DNA of 64,000 nucleotides from Chlorokybus atmophyticus (taxonomy: Eukaryota; Streptophyta; Chlorokybophyceae; Chlorokybales; Chlorokybaceae), in assembly GCA_009103225.1 (NCBI GenBank), contig RHPI01003642.1:95132-159131 (forward strand), written 5' to 3'. Below the pieces are notes generated by a model, which was not told the DNA's origin, ran no database searches, and worked only from the letters and a program-made list of their open reading frames with translations. Shown here in pieces: positions 23,840 to 37,014 of the stretch (the stretch's first letter is position 1; each line of letters starts with the position of its first letter). A program made the translations under genes and the position numbers.

Positions 23840-26800
23840 TCATGATGCCAAATCATGTTCTAGGCTACGCAACAGTCCTAAATACGATTCTTCCGGGAAC
23901 TCACTTTCAATTGTTTGCGCGTATGCTCTCCACAGCTGCCGGTCACCTTGAAAGAGCTCCAAGAGCAACTGGTTGCGATGAAGCAGCGTTGCCAGCACAA
24001 CAACCCACTCTGTACAGCCGACGGCACGCATGTGCGCAAGCAGCACCTCAGCATCGTGCCTCATCTCCGGCGAGTCCGGACCCAACTTGGACCTTACCGT
24101 CCTCAGCGCTGAAGGGAAGTCTTCCAGCCGGGCGGCGCGGCTGCGCTCTGCTGCCAGAAAAGCCGACAAGTCAAACTGCGTGCCTTTGGCAAACTGAACC
24201 AATTGCCGCAGATCATATCTGGTCAGCAGGCGGGTTGCATGGTCGCTCAATATGCGGCCCACTGTCGTATGCAGCACGTCCGCGCGTTTCTTCGGAGCGC
24301 TGGAGGTGAAGCCAAACTTAAAGAAGGTTGATATGATGCCATCTGCACTGTCGTCAACCTCCTTGTCGCTGGTGCTCACTTCACGTCCGGAGCGTATCAG
24401 GAATCGAACTAGCTCACCGGCCAAATCGTACAGGCCGCTGCCCAGCACTGCTTGGAGAAGGCGCAAGGCCGACTGTTGGCCAACAGTTGGTCCCTCCAGC
24501 TTCTCAATCACAAGAATATAGCATGCGGCCGTGCGGTACTGCCCGTTGCTGATGCACTGCTCGAAGAGTGTTGTAGGCTTGCCTGCCGCCTGAAAGAGTA
24601 GCGCCCAGTGACGCTCATCTGTTTTGCGCGCGACACTCACAACGACATCAACGAAATCAGGGAAATGGCTGATAAGCTCAGCCGCTGCCACAAGCATGTT
24701 GTAACCGGGGTTCTTGTCGGGATTTGGGGAGGAAATGTACGGGCCAGTGGGACTGAGCAGGCCCTGAGCTTTTCGCCTGGCGCTGGCACTCGCAGTGGCC
24801 GCATCCAGCACCGTGAACAGCAGCCACTCCAGGGAATGTGAGAAATGCGGACGACTGGTGTTTGCTGAGGCCAAAACCAACGCCTCCTCATGGGCCTCAG
24901 TCTGGAGCAGGTGCCGTAGCAGACATGGTAGAATGGGCTGCGCTTTGGGGGTAGGCTCGAAACAGGGCATGTCTGTATTTGGGACCACGCATAGTCTCTG
25001 AGAGACCCCGACAATCACTCCAGCAGCTGTAGAAACGCCCAAAGGGTACACCTCGCGGTCAAACTCCAGCTCTGGATCTTGCTGGAACAGACTGTCGGAA
25101 GAGGACGTGTCGGGAGAGGACGGGTACCACAGCTGCATGCCCCTGTGCCCGTACGCCCACCATGGCCTCTCTGCCGCTGATGCCTCTGGTTGCGACCGTC
25201 CAGCAGTCACCCAAAAATGCTCAACGCCAGTGAGTAGTTGGCGCTCCGTTCCCTGTCGGACACGCTCTAATGGGCATAGCCGGTAACAACTAACAGGACG
25301 TATGTGAACGACAAATGTCCATGATAACTTCAGGTATAACATTGCAAACTGTACCTGTGCTATATGGAGTAGCAATAGCTGCCCATCACTGCGCAGCACT
25401 ATGCAGTGATCTGGTGCAGCGTCTCCCGCGTTCAATAGTTGTGACGATGCATCGGACTTGCCATAGTTTGCCACAAACATCACTGCCACTGGAGGCCGCT
25501 TGACAGATTGCAGGGAGAGCTCGCGCACAGCTGTCAATACTGCTCTAGGACTTCCCAAAGGAGTTAGCTCACCCTGCAATCAGTGCCTGGCATCAGCATA
25601 CGCCCACAGATTGGTATTTTTATGGGACAATGTGATAGGTGCGTTAAACAACACGCACCTGAACAGCCACTTGGTATACAGTCAGAGCAAACGGACTCGT
25701 CACTGTTAGGATAAACTCCCCATGTGTGTCCATAGCCAAAGGCTGCGTGGGTAGAGGCTGCCGACATAGGAGGGAGGACTGGTCTAAATGGTAACGAGGA
25801 TAAAGCAGCAGTTCAAACCTGTGAAGACATGTGGCATGGGTTAACTCCAAGCTTAGCCAAGCTGACATGCTGTGCACATGTGCAACGACAAACTATGCAA
25901 TCATGCATAAGTAAATATGCAACTGCTATGAGAAGTAAGCGACGTACTTTTCCGCTTTCTGCGAGCAGACAACAATGGTGCGGTGATGCCACATAAGACC
26001 TGCACAGCGTATGGCCCGCTCCTGTGAGACGTCCCCAAACATGCGCCACTTCTTGGATCGCAAGTTGAACAAGATTAGTCCCTGACGCCCAGCCACAGCA
26101 ATATCCGATCCATCTTCACTCGAGGCAACATGAACAATCGGCCAGTTGAAGGATATGTACGACTGCGCACGACCACCAGGATAAGCACATCAACACTCCG
26201 CTGACCAAGCAACCCACGCAACCATTAGTAACGGCTTCAATCAGTAAACAAGGCACCTGCGGCACTACTAGGTGTTGGATGTGCAACTGCTGCGACGCAT
26301 CATTTTGTATCAACATCAACCGGTCTTCTGCCTGACAACCGCAAAATGAAAGTGTCAACACAACACGTGTGCATGTGTCCATGTGTGCGCGCGAGTATGC
26401 GCCGAAGGCTGCAATGCGCACCTGCAACATCTCCCAAACTGCAGATGTGCGGGCGACAGAGCTGGTCATGCTGCCCTTTGCGAATGGAAACTGCAACAGT
26501 CGTGGAGCTGTTCCTAGCGATAACTCGGCTGCCATCAGGTAGTAGCCTTCAGGTCCCCAGGCTGCTGTTGTGACCCCACCCTCCAAGGGCTCGCCATGTG
26601 TGCTTGAGGATGCACTTGTAAGGGGTGAGGCAGATACGCCGCTGCCACCCTATGGAAAGAAAGTTGACAAATTATCGTATATGAATGCAACCACAGCCCT
26701 GCTGCAATGATAAAGCCAGAAAATGACATGTTACCAAGTACAACTCAACAACATCTCACCTGACGAATCGTGCACATAAGCCGGCAGCCAGAGACTGACC

Positions 26801-28239
26801 ACACACTCAATCCACGTAATTGCCAGCCCACCGCCAACACACAGTTGTCGGGTGACCATTGCAAGCAGGACACAGCTCCAGTGTCTTCAACAGTGCACCC
26901 CCAGTCTACCAGTGAAAGCGTCCGCAAGTATGCACACCTATCAGCTAAACTATACATGTCAACAACACCATCCCTTCGTCCAACAGCCAGCACCTGGTCG
27001 CAAACCAGTTGTTAAGCACGACCAGTAATACCAAAGCATGTAGTAGCAGAATAGCGGCTTTATTGCAACTACCTCCGTCCGGGTTGCAATGGCTACACAG
27101 GCAGCATCTGAGGCAAGCACGGTGTCCTTGTGCACTTGCTCAACGGGATGCAATCGAGACGTAGAAGTCTTTGCAACAATGACACGGCCATCCGCAACAA
27201 CAATGGCTAACACCTGCAGCGCTGCACTGTACTCTAATTGAACAATCGAGTTGGGCTCAGGTGGGCTCTTTTGAGGGGAGGGACTGGTATCAGTGGCACC
27301 ATGTGTGCCATTTGCAACTGCATCCTTTGGACTTTTGGGTGCTCCCCCAACCAAATCCAGCATCCCCAGGCGCTGTGAAACAAAGCATGTCATTAGAGCA
27401 CTTTCCAGGTGTGGTAGGTCTCACACCAAGAACGGCATTGTTATGAGATTGGTTACAACTGACCACATCGCAAGCACTGAGGGCTTACCTCTCCACGCCA
27501 TGTCATTAGCAACAACCGCCCATCTGACAGTCCCAGCAGCAGAGACTCGCCATCCGTTTCGAAAGCAAAACTGCCGACCACAAACCGCCTTGCAGCATGA
27601 GATTCAAAGCCAAGAGCAAAGTGACAAGAGGAGGATACTACATCATCGTCACATGCATCCAGCGACTGGTTACTCCTTGTCCATGCAGTGTTACAATGAG
27701 CTCACCATGATACATTGGAGTCGGCAAAGCGTGCAATGGCACGCAAGGAGAGTGTAACCCTTTTGAACTGCTGCGCAACAAGTGGATCAAGCAACTGCGC
27801 TATCTCTAGCAGTTCCTCCCCTTCAAGCACATCATAGAAGTGCAACGCATTGCCAGTAGTCTGCGAATCACATGGTTGTTAACATGCTTGGGCTGCATGC
27901 AACATGACACAAGCCGAATGTGCATACCAGCACGACTAATGATGTGAAGTCTTTGCTCCAGATCGCGCGTGCATTTGCTCCTTCACTTGTCACTGATTCC
28001 TCTGTGCGTTTCACCTCTCCAAGTTTTACGCGATGCTATCAACAACCCACACCAAGTGAGCCGGCCGCCAGTACCAACCAAGCACAACATGTTGTGGGTA
28101 CCTGATTGCCAGTCCATACTTGAACCGAGTGCGATGTAATGACAGCAAGCCTGCCGTTGCCGTATGCAAGATGAACAATTGTTTGCGCGTCGTCCTCAAC
28201 CGCTGCAAGTATCTTTGGCCATCCGTATGCAAAATACAT
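23840..28239 (-). CDS. RIC1 homologue, subunit of the Ric1-Rgp1 Rab6 GEF
   Basis: Large Golgi protein that with Rgp1 activates Ypt6/Rab6 for retrograde traffic. Twelve exons (minus): 28239-28102, 28035-27928, 27860-27706, 27570-27489, 27372-27073, 26993-26760, 26649-26422, 26331-26257, 26162-25948, 25818-25659, 25573-25355, 25252-23840; 1108 residues, the plant family length. It starts MYFAYGWPK as in RIC1 proteins. The first half is WD40/beta-propeller sequence (SHSVQVWTGNQ, LLLGLSDGRLLLMTW, LAVGRRDGVVDMYS, SCLQWSPDNCVLAVGW). The last exon is the helical RIC1 domain (RPHFSHSLEWLLFTVL, LISHFPDFVDVVVSVARKTD, HWALLFQAAGKP, SGLYDLAGELVRFL, ending FPEESYLGLL). The intron at 25253-25354 is 102 bases, in frame and free of stops, so a retained form would also be translatable. 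No Rgp1 gene is in view. Confidence 0.93.
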
Positions 28240-29222
28240 CTCTTACACCGCAACGCTGTAGTTGTTGGCTTCGGGACACTGAAGATTCACCACTGGCCAC
28301 CTTTCCTACTCACCATTTCGCAACCAACCACTTGCCACCTAAGCCTGCAGTGCACCGCGACATTGCACCAGTTGGTTGCAAAAGATCTAACCAACAATGC
28401 GCCCGTAGATTCTGTTCTCCACTTTGGCATGACTTGCACAAGCTAGTAACAATGCTGAGGGTGGCGAAATCATGCGCTGCAAGTTGATTTGCATGCCGCA
28501 TTGCTGGCTGCATGACAGCCAGCATGTACCGCATGGCTTGTGGGAAGAGACGATAGTGAATGACGAAGATGGGAGTGGTAATGCCAGTACAGCAACAAAC
28601 GTGATCACAAACTTGCAAGCTTCATGGACTCCTGTGCAAGCAGGCGGCTCACCTCTGCGTGTGCAAGGGACTTCTGGCGCAACAGCACAGATAGTGAAGC
28701 ATTGATGTCGCGCCTTCACACATGAGATCCGCACATACCCCAAGCAACAGCGAGAAAGGCTCTCATCAGCAGTGCCTCATCCACCTCAACCTGCTCGTCC
28801 TGCCCCTCTGTTCCTCCTCCTGATCCTCCCCCGCCGCCGCCGCTGCAACCGCCAACGACAACGCTGGACTCGAACTGTTTAGGGTTTCAGGCTGAAAATT
28901 TCACCCTACTTGGCACAGCGAACAATCGGAAAATTGCATACGGCTTCGATGACCGACTCGAAATCGGTGGCTTGCCGCGTTGATACAGCGTAGTTGATAC
29001 CTGACGAAGCGTTGCAGGCTGCAGCGGCGGCGGCGGCGGCGGCGGGGACATTGCTGGTGGCGGTGGGTAAACAGAAGTTGGAGGAGGTGGAGAAGCAGTA
29101 CCTGCATGTGCAGAGCTTTGTCATTGCCGCTGCTGTAAGAGCCGGGGGCAGGCGCATTGCGCGAGGTGCGCGAGGTGTAAAATTCTGCTGGGGCTGGAGG
29201 TTGGGGGTGAGGCTGCTTACAC
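28240..29222. other. Head-to-head spacer (RIC1 / GMP synthase)
   Basis: 983 bases between start codons, the widest divergent interval in the alternating block. Frames here are open but match nothing and do not splice in phase to either neighbour. A GGC/GCC-rich stretch near 28820-28860 and a (ggc)n run near 29020-29045 lie close to the presumed GMP synthase 5' end. Confidence 0.5.
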
Positions 29223-31904
29223 ATGGCAGCTTCGCTGCTGGACGCTGCGACGCCGGCGATAGATGCGGCGGCGCCGCCTCCAGCGAAGAGGCTGCGGGCT
29301 GGGAGGAATGCCGTGCTGGTGCTGGATTTCGGCTCGCAGTACACGCAGCTCATCGCGCGCAGGATCAGGGAGCTCGGCGTTTACTCCATCTCGCTGCCTG
29401 CGGACGCCAGCGAGCAGCGCATAGAAGACGCTGAGCCCGCAGCAATTATTCTCTCAGGCGGACCCAACTCTGTGCATGAGGAGGGTAGCCCTCAAGTACG
29501 CGCATTGGTTGGCTGCGACACTTTGAACAATGCAATTTTAGTAGCTCTCAATGCATGGCAAGCTGCATTGCACCGGGAATGCTGCTTAAACACTCAAATC
29601 CAATTGCATGTCACACTCAGCAATGAACGGCAATGCATGTTGACCTTTGTGAGCCTCCCTCTAGTCAGACCCTATCTGTCATGCGCTTGCCTCCACAAAC
29701 TTGTGTGCAACTGCAGCGCTCTATGTGCACCAATAATCGGCGTGCATGTGCATAGTGATACTGGCATGCATGTGCACGCACAGATATACGAACACACATT
29801 AGTGAATGCTCTCCAGGTTGGTTAATGTTTGACTTGACAAGAAGTTTCACCTGTGCAGGTCAATGAGGGCTTTTTTGACTTCACAATCCGAGAGGGGATT
29901 CCTGTGCTGGGCATATGCTATGGCATGCAGCTAATTGTTAACACCTTGGGTGGAAAGGTAAGACGCTTGCAGCTGTATTGTATCATCTAATGCAATGACT
30001 TCCCAGCCAGTGCTATGAGACCATGCAGTTGCTTTCGCGTGGCTGATCACATGTTGAGTTACCTGATGTGATTCAAAGTACGTAGTCTTGTAGGTTTCAA
30101 GAGCAGAGGCTCAGGAGTATGGCCGCATGACCATAAATCCTCTGGAAGGGTCCAAGCTATACGCAGACAATGCAGCACCTCAGACTGTTTGGATGAGCCA
30201 CGGTGATGAAGTGGTTCAACTACCAGAGAACTTCACATGCGTCGGGCGAAGTGATCAGGTTTGTGCAAGCAGTGTGCATTGCCAAGTGTTACCGCTTGTG
30301 CACGCTGGTGATGCTCGTGGACTGAACGCTAGGTGTGGCTTGCAGAACACAGTTGTTGCAATTGAGAATGTGGTCCACGACATATATGGTCTTCAGTACC
30401 ATCCAGAGGTCACGCACTCGCAGAGGGGAATGGAAACTCTCCGGAGGTGGCTGTTCGATATTGCTGGTGAGCTTGCATCAGGCGCTTTTTATTGTGGTTG
30501 CGGATCATGACTGACTCGTCCCTACGACAGCTGTGCCTGCGACTTGGAAGATGGAGAGCGTGCTGAAAGAGGAGACGGATGTCATCCGCGAGATGATGGG
30601 ACCTACAGACCATACCATCTGCGCCCTGTCCGGAGGTGTTGACTCAACAGTCGCTGCATGTTTGATCCACAGGGTATGGCCTTTTCCAACTCAATCAGTG
30701 TCAGTGCCTGAGCACGTACGTTGTAACTGCGAGGAAAGTGGTGTTCACATTAGTTTTCAATCTTCCAGGCTATTGGAGAAAGGTTACACTGCGTGTTTGT
30801 GGACAATGGTCTACTACGCTACAAAGAAGCTGAGCGTGTTATGGACACATTCCAGAAGCACTTGCATCTTCCCGTCACACATGTGGACGCGTCCGAGAGG
30901 TTCCTATCAAAGCTGAAGGGCGTCACTGACCCAGAAACAAAGCGGAAAATCATTGGTGCTGAGTTCATCGCTGTGTTTGATGAGTTTGCCCAAAACCTTG
31001 AAAAAGAACTAGGACACCTACCGCGCTTCCTAGTGCAAGGAACGCTGTACCCAGATGTCATTGAGTCCATGCCACCTCCTGGCTCGGGCAAGAAGCACTC
31101 ACATACAATCAAGTCCCATCATAATGTTGGTGGTCTGCCGAAGAACTTGCGGTTCACACTGATAGAGCCCCTGAAGATGCTGTTCAAGGATGAGGTACGT
31201 GTTACGACGCATTGTCTACACGCTGAGAACATATGGGCTTTGTATGCGAATTGAGCAATCGTAAAATGTAATTGGTAGGTGCGCGCGCTTGGCAAGTTGT
31301 TGGAAGTCCCTGCACGGTTTTTGGAGAGACACCCCTTCCCGGGCCCAGGGTTGGCGGTGCGCGTTCTCGGTGATGTTACAGCGGACGGAGCACTAGAAAC
31401 TCTACGAGCAGTACGTTTGGGATTGTAGTTGTTTCGCATATCAACTTGATATCCGCTGGGTGTCTGGACAGGCGCTCACTGCGTGTACATTTTGCAGGTG
31501 GACGAAATCTTTGTGAACTGCATCAAGGAGAAGGGACTCTACCACGAGATCTGGCAAGCGTTCGGTGTGTTCTTGCCAATCAAAACCGTTGGTGTTCAAG
31601 GTGACAGGAGGACTCACTCCCATGTTGTCGCGCTGAGAGCAATCACGAGTTCGGATGGGATGACTGCCGACTGGTACGCCCCTTTGCTGCTGCGTGTCAT
31701 GTCAAGAGTGTTGCCATGTACTAGGTAGGCGCACCTCAGTGCCTTGAAGCTTGGCTGCTGGCAAACAATGTGTTGTGCAGGTATCACTTTAATCCTGACT
31801 TCCTTTCATATGTCTCCGGCAAGATTTGCAATTCTGTCGCTGGTGTTAATAGGGTCGTGTACGACATTACGTCAAAGCCGCCAGCTACTGTCGAGTGGGA
31901 ATAG
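29223..31904 (+). CDS. guaA: GMP synthase (glutamine-hydrolysing)
   Basis: Converts XMP, glutamine and ATP to GMP, the last step of de novo guanine nucleotide synthesis. Exons: 29223-29495, 29859-29957, 30094-30258, 30346-30466, 30531-30673, 30769-31194, 31279-31410, 31498-31673, 31781-31904; 552 residues, a single-chain enzyme of normal length. The N-terminal class I amidotransferase shows [33 protein letters not shown], nucleophile Cys in [15 protein letters not shown], and the His in QYHPEVTHS. The ATP pyrophosphatase domain has the P-loop [35 protein letters not shown] and [10 protein letters not shown]. The dimer domain contains [26 protein letters not shown] and the C-terminal [10 protein letters not shown]. 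The first 20 residues are Ala/Pro-rich without a clear targeting signal. All intron phases close. Confidence 0.97.
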
Positions 31905-32593
31905 TGCTGAATCTTCAAGCACTCAGTTCAAGGTGTTGCTTGACCATTCCTTGCAGATTGTGTTGCTCATAAGGCCACAAGGCCACCTCTGCAGTTGCAT
32001 TCATGCCCAGGGCACAGTGATTAGCACATCTGGCACAATATGGCATGGACACACTGCCTGCGCGATCATAATCTGCGTGAGTGAGCAGCAACATGTAAAG
32101 AGCACCGCACATGCTGAACAGCACGGCGCAGCTAGTTTGGAGGGTTGAACAAGGATGCAGTTATGTAAAATGCATGTGTCCGTCGCCGTCGAAGTCTGTC
32201 AATAAGCTAGCTTCAACTCCTGGCAGGCATGGTTTTGCGAAGGGGAATGCTCTCAATGTCATGAAAGTGTTAAGCGTAAGCTACGTGCACAGCTCAAAAC
32301 GCTGGCGGTGGAACTACTTAGGCATCATGCCCGAGTGCAGTTGTATAGGTCCTACGGCGCAAGTCAAGTTATTCACATAGCCAAGATGCGGTGCTTGCAC
32401 ACCATGTTCACAATGATGCTGAGTGCTGATTATGTACAAGGTCAACACCGCAATCGACTGTGCTTCATTAGTGCAGGCTTTACACTTATACACACATCTA
32501 CGACCATAGGCTGTACACTAATCAACACCAAGGTGACCCCTTGCTGTACTGTAATGTCTCCAACAGTAACGTTCTTCACAACAGCATCACACC
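31905..32593. other. Tail-to-tail spacer (GMP synthase / DUF2301)
   Basis: 689 bases holding the 3' ends of both convergent genes. No repeat, RNA gene or conserved frame seen. Confidence 0.5.
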
Positions 32594-34238
32594 CTACATG
32601 GCCTCATCCGCCTCCAGAGTCGCCCCGAGGCTGTTGTTCTGCTGCATTCGCTCCAACACTCGGCGCTTCTCGTCATCCGGCAGCGCAGTGAACAAGAATA
32701 TTGACTTGTCACCAATATCATCCTGCAACAATCTGGCTGCATTAACACATCACTGCACTCGCTCATGAACGGCAACCCGTAACCTGATTGTCTCAGTACC
32801 TTGATGGCTTGTGTGAACTTGCGGGATGCAAAGACGCTGAACAGAGCAACCCAGCCGGCAAGCAATGGTGCCTCAAAAGACTGTGGCATGTGGACCTGTA
32901 AAAGAGCATTAAGCAACATGCTGGCAGGTATGAATGCCGCCGAGCTGTCACAATGAACGTACAAGCAACCATTACCAGATGGCCTAGAAGAAGAGCCGGG
33001 ATGGCCAAGAACAGCGCAAAGGCCTCGAGCTTGCCATAGCATACGCCTGCAGCACAACATCAATGCCCACGTCAGGAATGCTGCGCGCTGAGAAGAGTTT
33101 CCTACACTCCAATTGGAAGTCTTGAAGCACTCACCTTCTTTGAAAGCTATGCCGGTGAGTGCTGCAAACATCGGACCAACGAGCCAAACAGCCTCCGGAT
33201 GATGAGCGATATGCTGCGTCAATGGCTCCGAGGCAGTTGAGCCAGCATAGATTGCACCAGCACATCCGACAAGCCACATCCCTTGCATGATTCTCTTCAG
33301 CTCACCCAAATACCTGACACCCAAGGAAGACAAGAGACACATTGCACGCCATACAGCAACTGGAACAACACTGCTTGACAGGCAAACACATGATAGAACT
33401 GCAATTGAGTTAAGCTTAAACGCTTACATATGCACCAGAACCAGCGATGTCCCGAGCCCAGCAGCACCGACCACCCAGGCTCCTTGTGACAGAGTTTGTA
33501 GCCAGCCAGCATCGGGAAGTGCGAGGGATGCTGCACCCGTGGTGATTGCTGGAATAACAAAAGTATGTCACCAATGCGCACAAGGCTGCATAAAATAGCA
33601 GCAACTACATGCTTCAGGTAATTGTCATAAGGGTCCGGCTCGCACGCTTACATGGGTGGTGAAGAAGTAAGGTGCTCTTGCAAAGTGTCCACGCATAATG
33701 CAGACGACAATGGAAGACCAAGAACACAAATGTGACGAGAATCGTGGAGTAAGCTACGTCGTGCACCGCACTCGCGCATATACTGGACAATACATATGAA
33801 GATGAACTCTAGAGGCATACGCTGAGTGGCTCCAATGATGATGCTGTTGATAGGATAGGAACCGAGTGTTCAGTGGCTGTGCCTACTGTATGCCTTGTGT
33901 GAGGTAGCACCTGCCGCAGTGGCGACAATACCCGCCCGGTAGCCAAGAACCTCCTTGACGTCGTTCTCGTCCACTGTCCAGGGACCAAACCGCCCCTGGT
34001 ACACCTCCGCAGCGCCGTCCTTTGCCAGCGAGCAGGAGGCTGTCCTGCCCCTGCCGCTCCTGCCCCTGCTGCTGCTGCTCCTCCACACCCCTCCCTGCCG
34101 CCTCAGCGACAACTCGACTGCAGCATTGGCCGGCGCTGCACCGCTTAGGGCACTACATCCCTCTGCAGCCCTCCTGCAGCGCGGTGACACCACGCAGCAA
34201 GCCCCCACAGCCGCCGCCGCTACCGCCGCCGCCGCCAT
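32594..34238 (-). CDS. DUF2301 integral membrane protein, cyanobacterial-type, probably plastid
   Basis: Function unknown; the family is found in cyanobacteria and plant plastids. Exons (minus): 34238-33911, 33548-33428, 33313-33135, 33046-32976, 32895-32800, 32722-32594; 307 residues. The first 80 residues are rich in Ala, Arg and Ser with almost no acidic residues, as in a chloroplast transit peptide, and precede YQGRFGPWTVDENDVKEVL. Several hydrophobic segments follow (VVGAAGLGTSLVLVH, MWLVGCAGAIYAG, WLVGPMFAALTGIAF, FALFLAIPALLLGHL, LLAGWVALFSVFA), so about five to six membrane spans. Family landmarks are FKEGVCYGKLEA, the LLLGHL motif and the C-terminal KDDIGDKSIFLFTALPDDEK. The start is the ATG beginning the Ala-rich run; an ATG further up at 34370 is in frame but would add a non-transit-like stretch. 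Confidence 0.82.
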
Positions 34239-34767
34239 CGCCGCGCCAGTAAACAAAGTTGCTTGAGGAAAAGTGTTTAGCGACGCAGGACGGGATAGGC
34301 GGAGTGGAGATCCAGTGTGGAAAAAGAAAAAGTGTTGAGGCGACGTGGATTTACTAGCTGTGCGCAGCACACAAGCTTAGACCAGGGTGGCGATCAAGGT
34401 CGGGCGGTGGCGACGGCGGCGGCGGTCCTGGAGCAGGCGCAGGAGTCGGAGGAGGTCAAGAACGTGGTGTCGGTGGTCGAGCCGCAGGCTAGGAAAGGGT
34501 GTGGCGCACAAGGAGGGGGTGTACTGGGTGTATCGAGTGAGGGAGTAGCGCTGGTGCGTGTGCGTGCGTGTGGAGTGTTGGACGGCGACGGACAGGCGGA
34601 CTTCGAGGATGCGGATGATGGGAAGGCGCAGGTGGACGGCCGACAGCCGGCAGCTGGCGTGGTGCTGCTCCTGGAGGGTAGCGTAGCCTAGCGTAGCGTA
34701 GTACAAGGAGAGTCCAGCAGGTGGAACAGCTGTAGCAGTAACAGCAGCAGCACAAAGAGGAAAGGCC
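34239..34767. other. Head-to-head spacer (DUF2301 / nocturnin)
   Basis: 529 bases. GC-rich low complexity with tagcgtagc direct repeats near 34678-34700 and a (gca)n run near 34740. Open frames on the minus strand here are composition artefacts. Confidence 0.5.
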
Positions 34768-37014
34768 ATGCTGCGAGCGGTTGTGGTGGAGCTTCTGCCG
34801 GCGGCCAGCACACCAGCAGTAGTTAGGTTGAGCAGCAGCAGCAGTAGGAGGTCGGCAGGGTCCCTGGCCCGACCCATGGCGGCGACGGCCGTACTGCGGC
34901 CGCCGCCGCTGCTGCAGCGCAGGGAGGAGCAGCTGCAGCGGGCCGTGCTAGGCCGTACCGTGCGCGTCATGCAGTGGAACACCCTCGCTGATGGCCTGGC
35001 CCAAAACGGCGACTTCGTGCGGGTACCTACCTTCAGCACACATAAGCCTTCACTCACGGCTGAATCCCGTTCCATGTGCTTGTTAGTTGCCCAGGCAATT
35101 CTTACAGCGTCGTACTTGCTTGTAATCTGAAGCATTGTGCCAAGGGTTGCTATTCCCATATGTCAGCTACCATGCGGCATTCAACTATAGCACAGCTTCT
35201 GGTTCTTGTTTACTCTGTACATGTTGCACCTGAGCGCTAGCTCCATGACAGTTGCGTGATCTGCTCAGTCAATATGCTGGTATGTTGGGACATCCTCTCC
35301 TGCAGCTCAGGTTCCATTGTTTGAAGCGAAAAGGTCTGGTCACATGCCTCGAGTCGATTGCAGATCCAATGTCTTTGTCATGCTTTCCTGCTGTGTTGTC
35401 TTGCAGTACGATCTGAATGCTGTTACACACTGCAGGGATCCTGTATAAACTGCAGACTGTTTGTAGGTTAACTTACGCTTCTTGAGCTGTAACATGCATA
35501 TCATGCATGTTAAGAGAGCATGACACTGCTCGTTTCATGTTTTGGCACCCCACCCTGCAGACACCTGAGTCTGCGCTCGAGTGGGAAGCACGGGGACCGC
35601 TGCTGCTTGAGGAAGTCTTGAGAGCAGATGCCGACCTTGTATGCATGCAGGAGGTCAATCACTTCGGTATGACTTATTCATTCAAAAACGTTAGTGCCTG
35701 CCTCATCGCATACGGCTTGAACTGACTCAACCTATTTTCGCAGATGACTTCTTCTTACCAAAGTTGCAGGAGCATGGATACAGCGGTGTTTTCAAACCAA
35801 AGAAGAAGTCACCAGCCCAGGTGATTACCAGTGTTGCATTAGTCTTGCTTGCTGTGCCAATGCACTGGTTTGTATGAGGTGATGTTCTTGATTGTTTTTC
35901 ATTGATTTCTCGGTAACTTGGCGGCAAGCCTGACGGTTGTCTGGCTTGGCAGCGGTATGGGCTGCCGCCAGATGGTTGCGCCGTGTTCTACCGAACAAAA
36001 CGCTTCTCCCTGTCAGGTATTGTGCTTTACAACTGTATGCTGCTTGCTTGTTGCAACCACATTCAGCACTTGACTGGCTCTTGCATGCAGACTGCATTGT
36101 GGAGAATTACACAACCTATGACGGCGATCTTGAGAATCAGGTGAGTGTGTTGTGCTATCTCACCCGAGTCGCTGGTGCAATGTCGCTGAGCTTCACTTTG
36201 CAGGGGCTTGTTGTGCTGCGATTGAGATGCAACAACAGCAACAACGAGTTGCTGTTGGCAAATACGCATCTCAAGGTGTGTGGCGATTAGAGTTGCAGCT
36301 GCACATGTTAGTTCATCAAACACTGCTGTACATCAGCATGTTTACTCTGCTTGCTGAACTGCAGGCAAAGGTTGGCGCAGAGAACGACAGCAGGCGAAAA
36401 CGTCAGGCGCTACAGTTGCTTGAGGTGCCAATGCTTGCAAAGCTTATGCGCCTTGTCTGGGCAATGCAGTCGAGCATGTCAGGGTTGTCTGTCATCAGCG
36501 AGGGATTGCGCTCATGCACACAGGGTAGTAGAGGCTTGCTGATGAGCGAACATATCAACACTTTCAGAAGCTGCAACTGCAAGCCATGCCCTGTGTTGGA
36601 GACAAAGTGAGCGCGCTGTCAGTACCTGTGCTGCTCTGCGGCGACTTTAACGCGACTCCGTTCTCTCCTGTTTGCGACACTGTGCGGCACCACTCCTTGC
36701 ACCTGCGTAGCGCGTACGCGTTTATGGCGCAGCCGGACAGCGCGACGCTCGTGAACGGCCACGGGGATGGCGGCCCAGCCGCCGAACCTCAGTTCACCAC
36801 ATGGAAGGTCCGCACGTGCGGGGAGAAGGCGGAGACCGTGGATTACATCTGGTACTCAGGCGATGGCAGCCTGCTGCCAGTTAGGCGCTGGCAGCTTCCC
36901 ACCAAGTCGGAGATCGGGGCGCTGGCCTTGCCTTGTAGCGTGTATCCTTCTGATCACCTCGCCTTGATGTGCGAGTTCATGTGGTGCGATGCCAGCGAAA
37001 CGCATTGGCTGTGA
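34768..37014 (+). CDS. Nocturnin-like EEP phosphatase (CCR4/Angel superfamily)
   Basis: Member of the Mg-dependent endonuclease/exonuclease/phosphatase superfamily. Animal nocturnin removes the 2'-phosphate from NADP(H); related proteins are deadenylases. Exons: 34768-35022, 35561-35666, 35744-35820, 35953-36016, 36091-36140, 36204-36275, 36365-36424, 36568-37014; 376 residues. The N-terminus (MLRAVVVELL... SSSSRRSAG) is basic and Ser-rich like an organelle presequence. The catalytic core reads RVMQWNTLADGLAQ, metal Glu in VCMQEVNHF, PPDGCAVFYR, LLANTHLKAKVG, LLCGDFNATPFSP, FTTWKVRTCGEKAETVDYIWY and YPSDHLALMCEF. The combination of QEVNHF, FTTWKxRT and DYIWY is characteristic of nocturnin rather than CCR4. 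There is no leucine-rich repeat region. The first intron (538 bases) is the longest in this gene. Confidence 0.92.

Noticed and set aside
34377-35159. 260-codon minus-strand frame over the nocturnin promoter and first exon
   Set aside because: Antisense to well-supported coding sequence, low-complexity Arg/Ser/Leu composition, no family resemblance.
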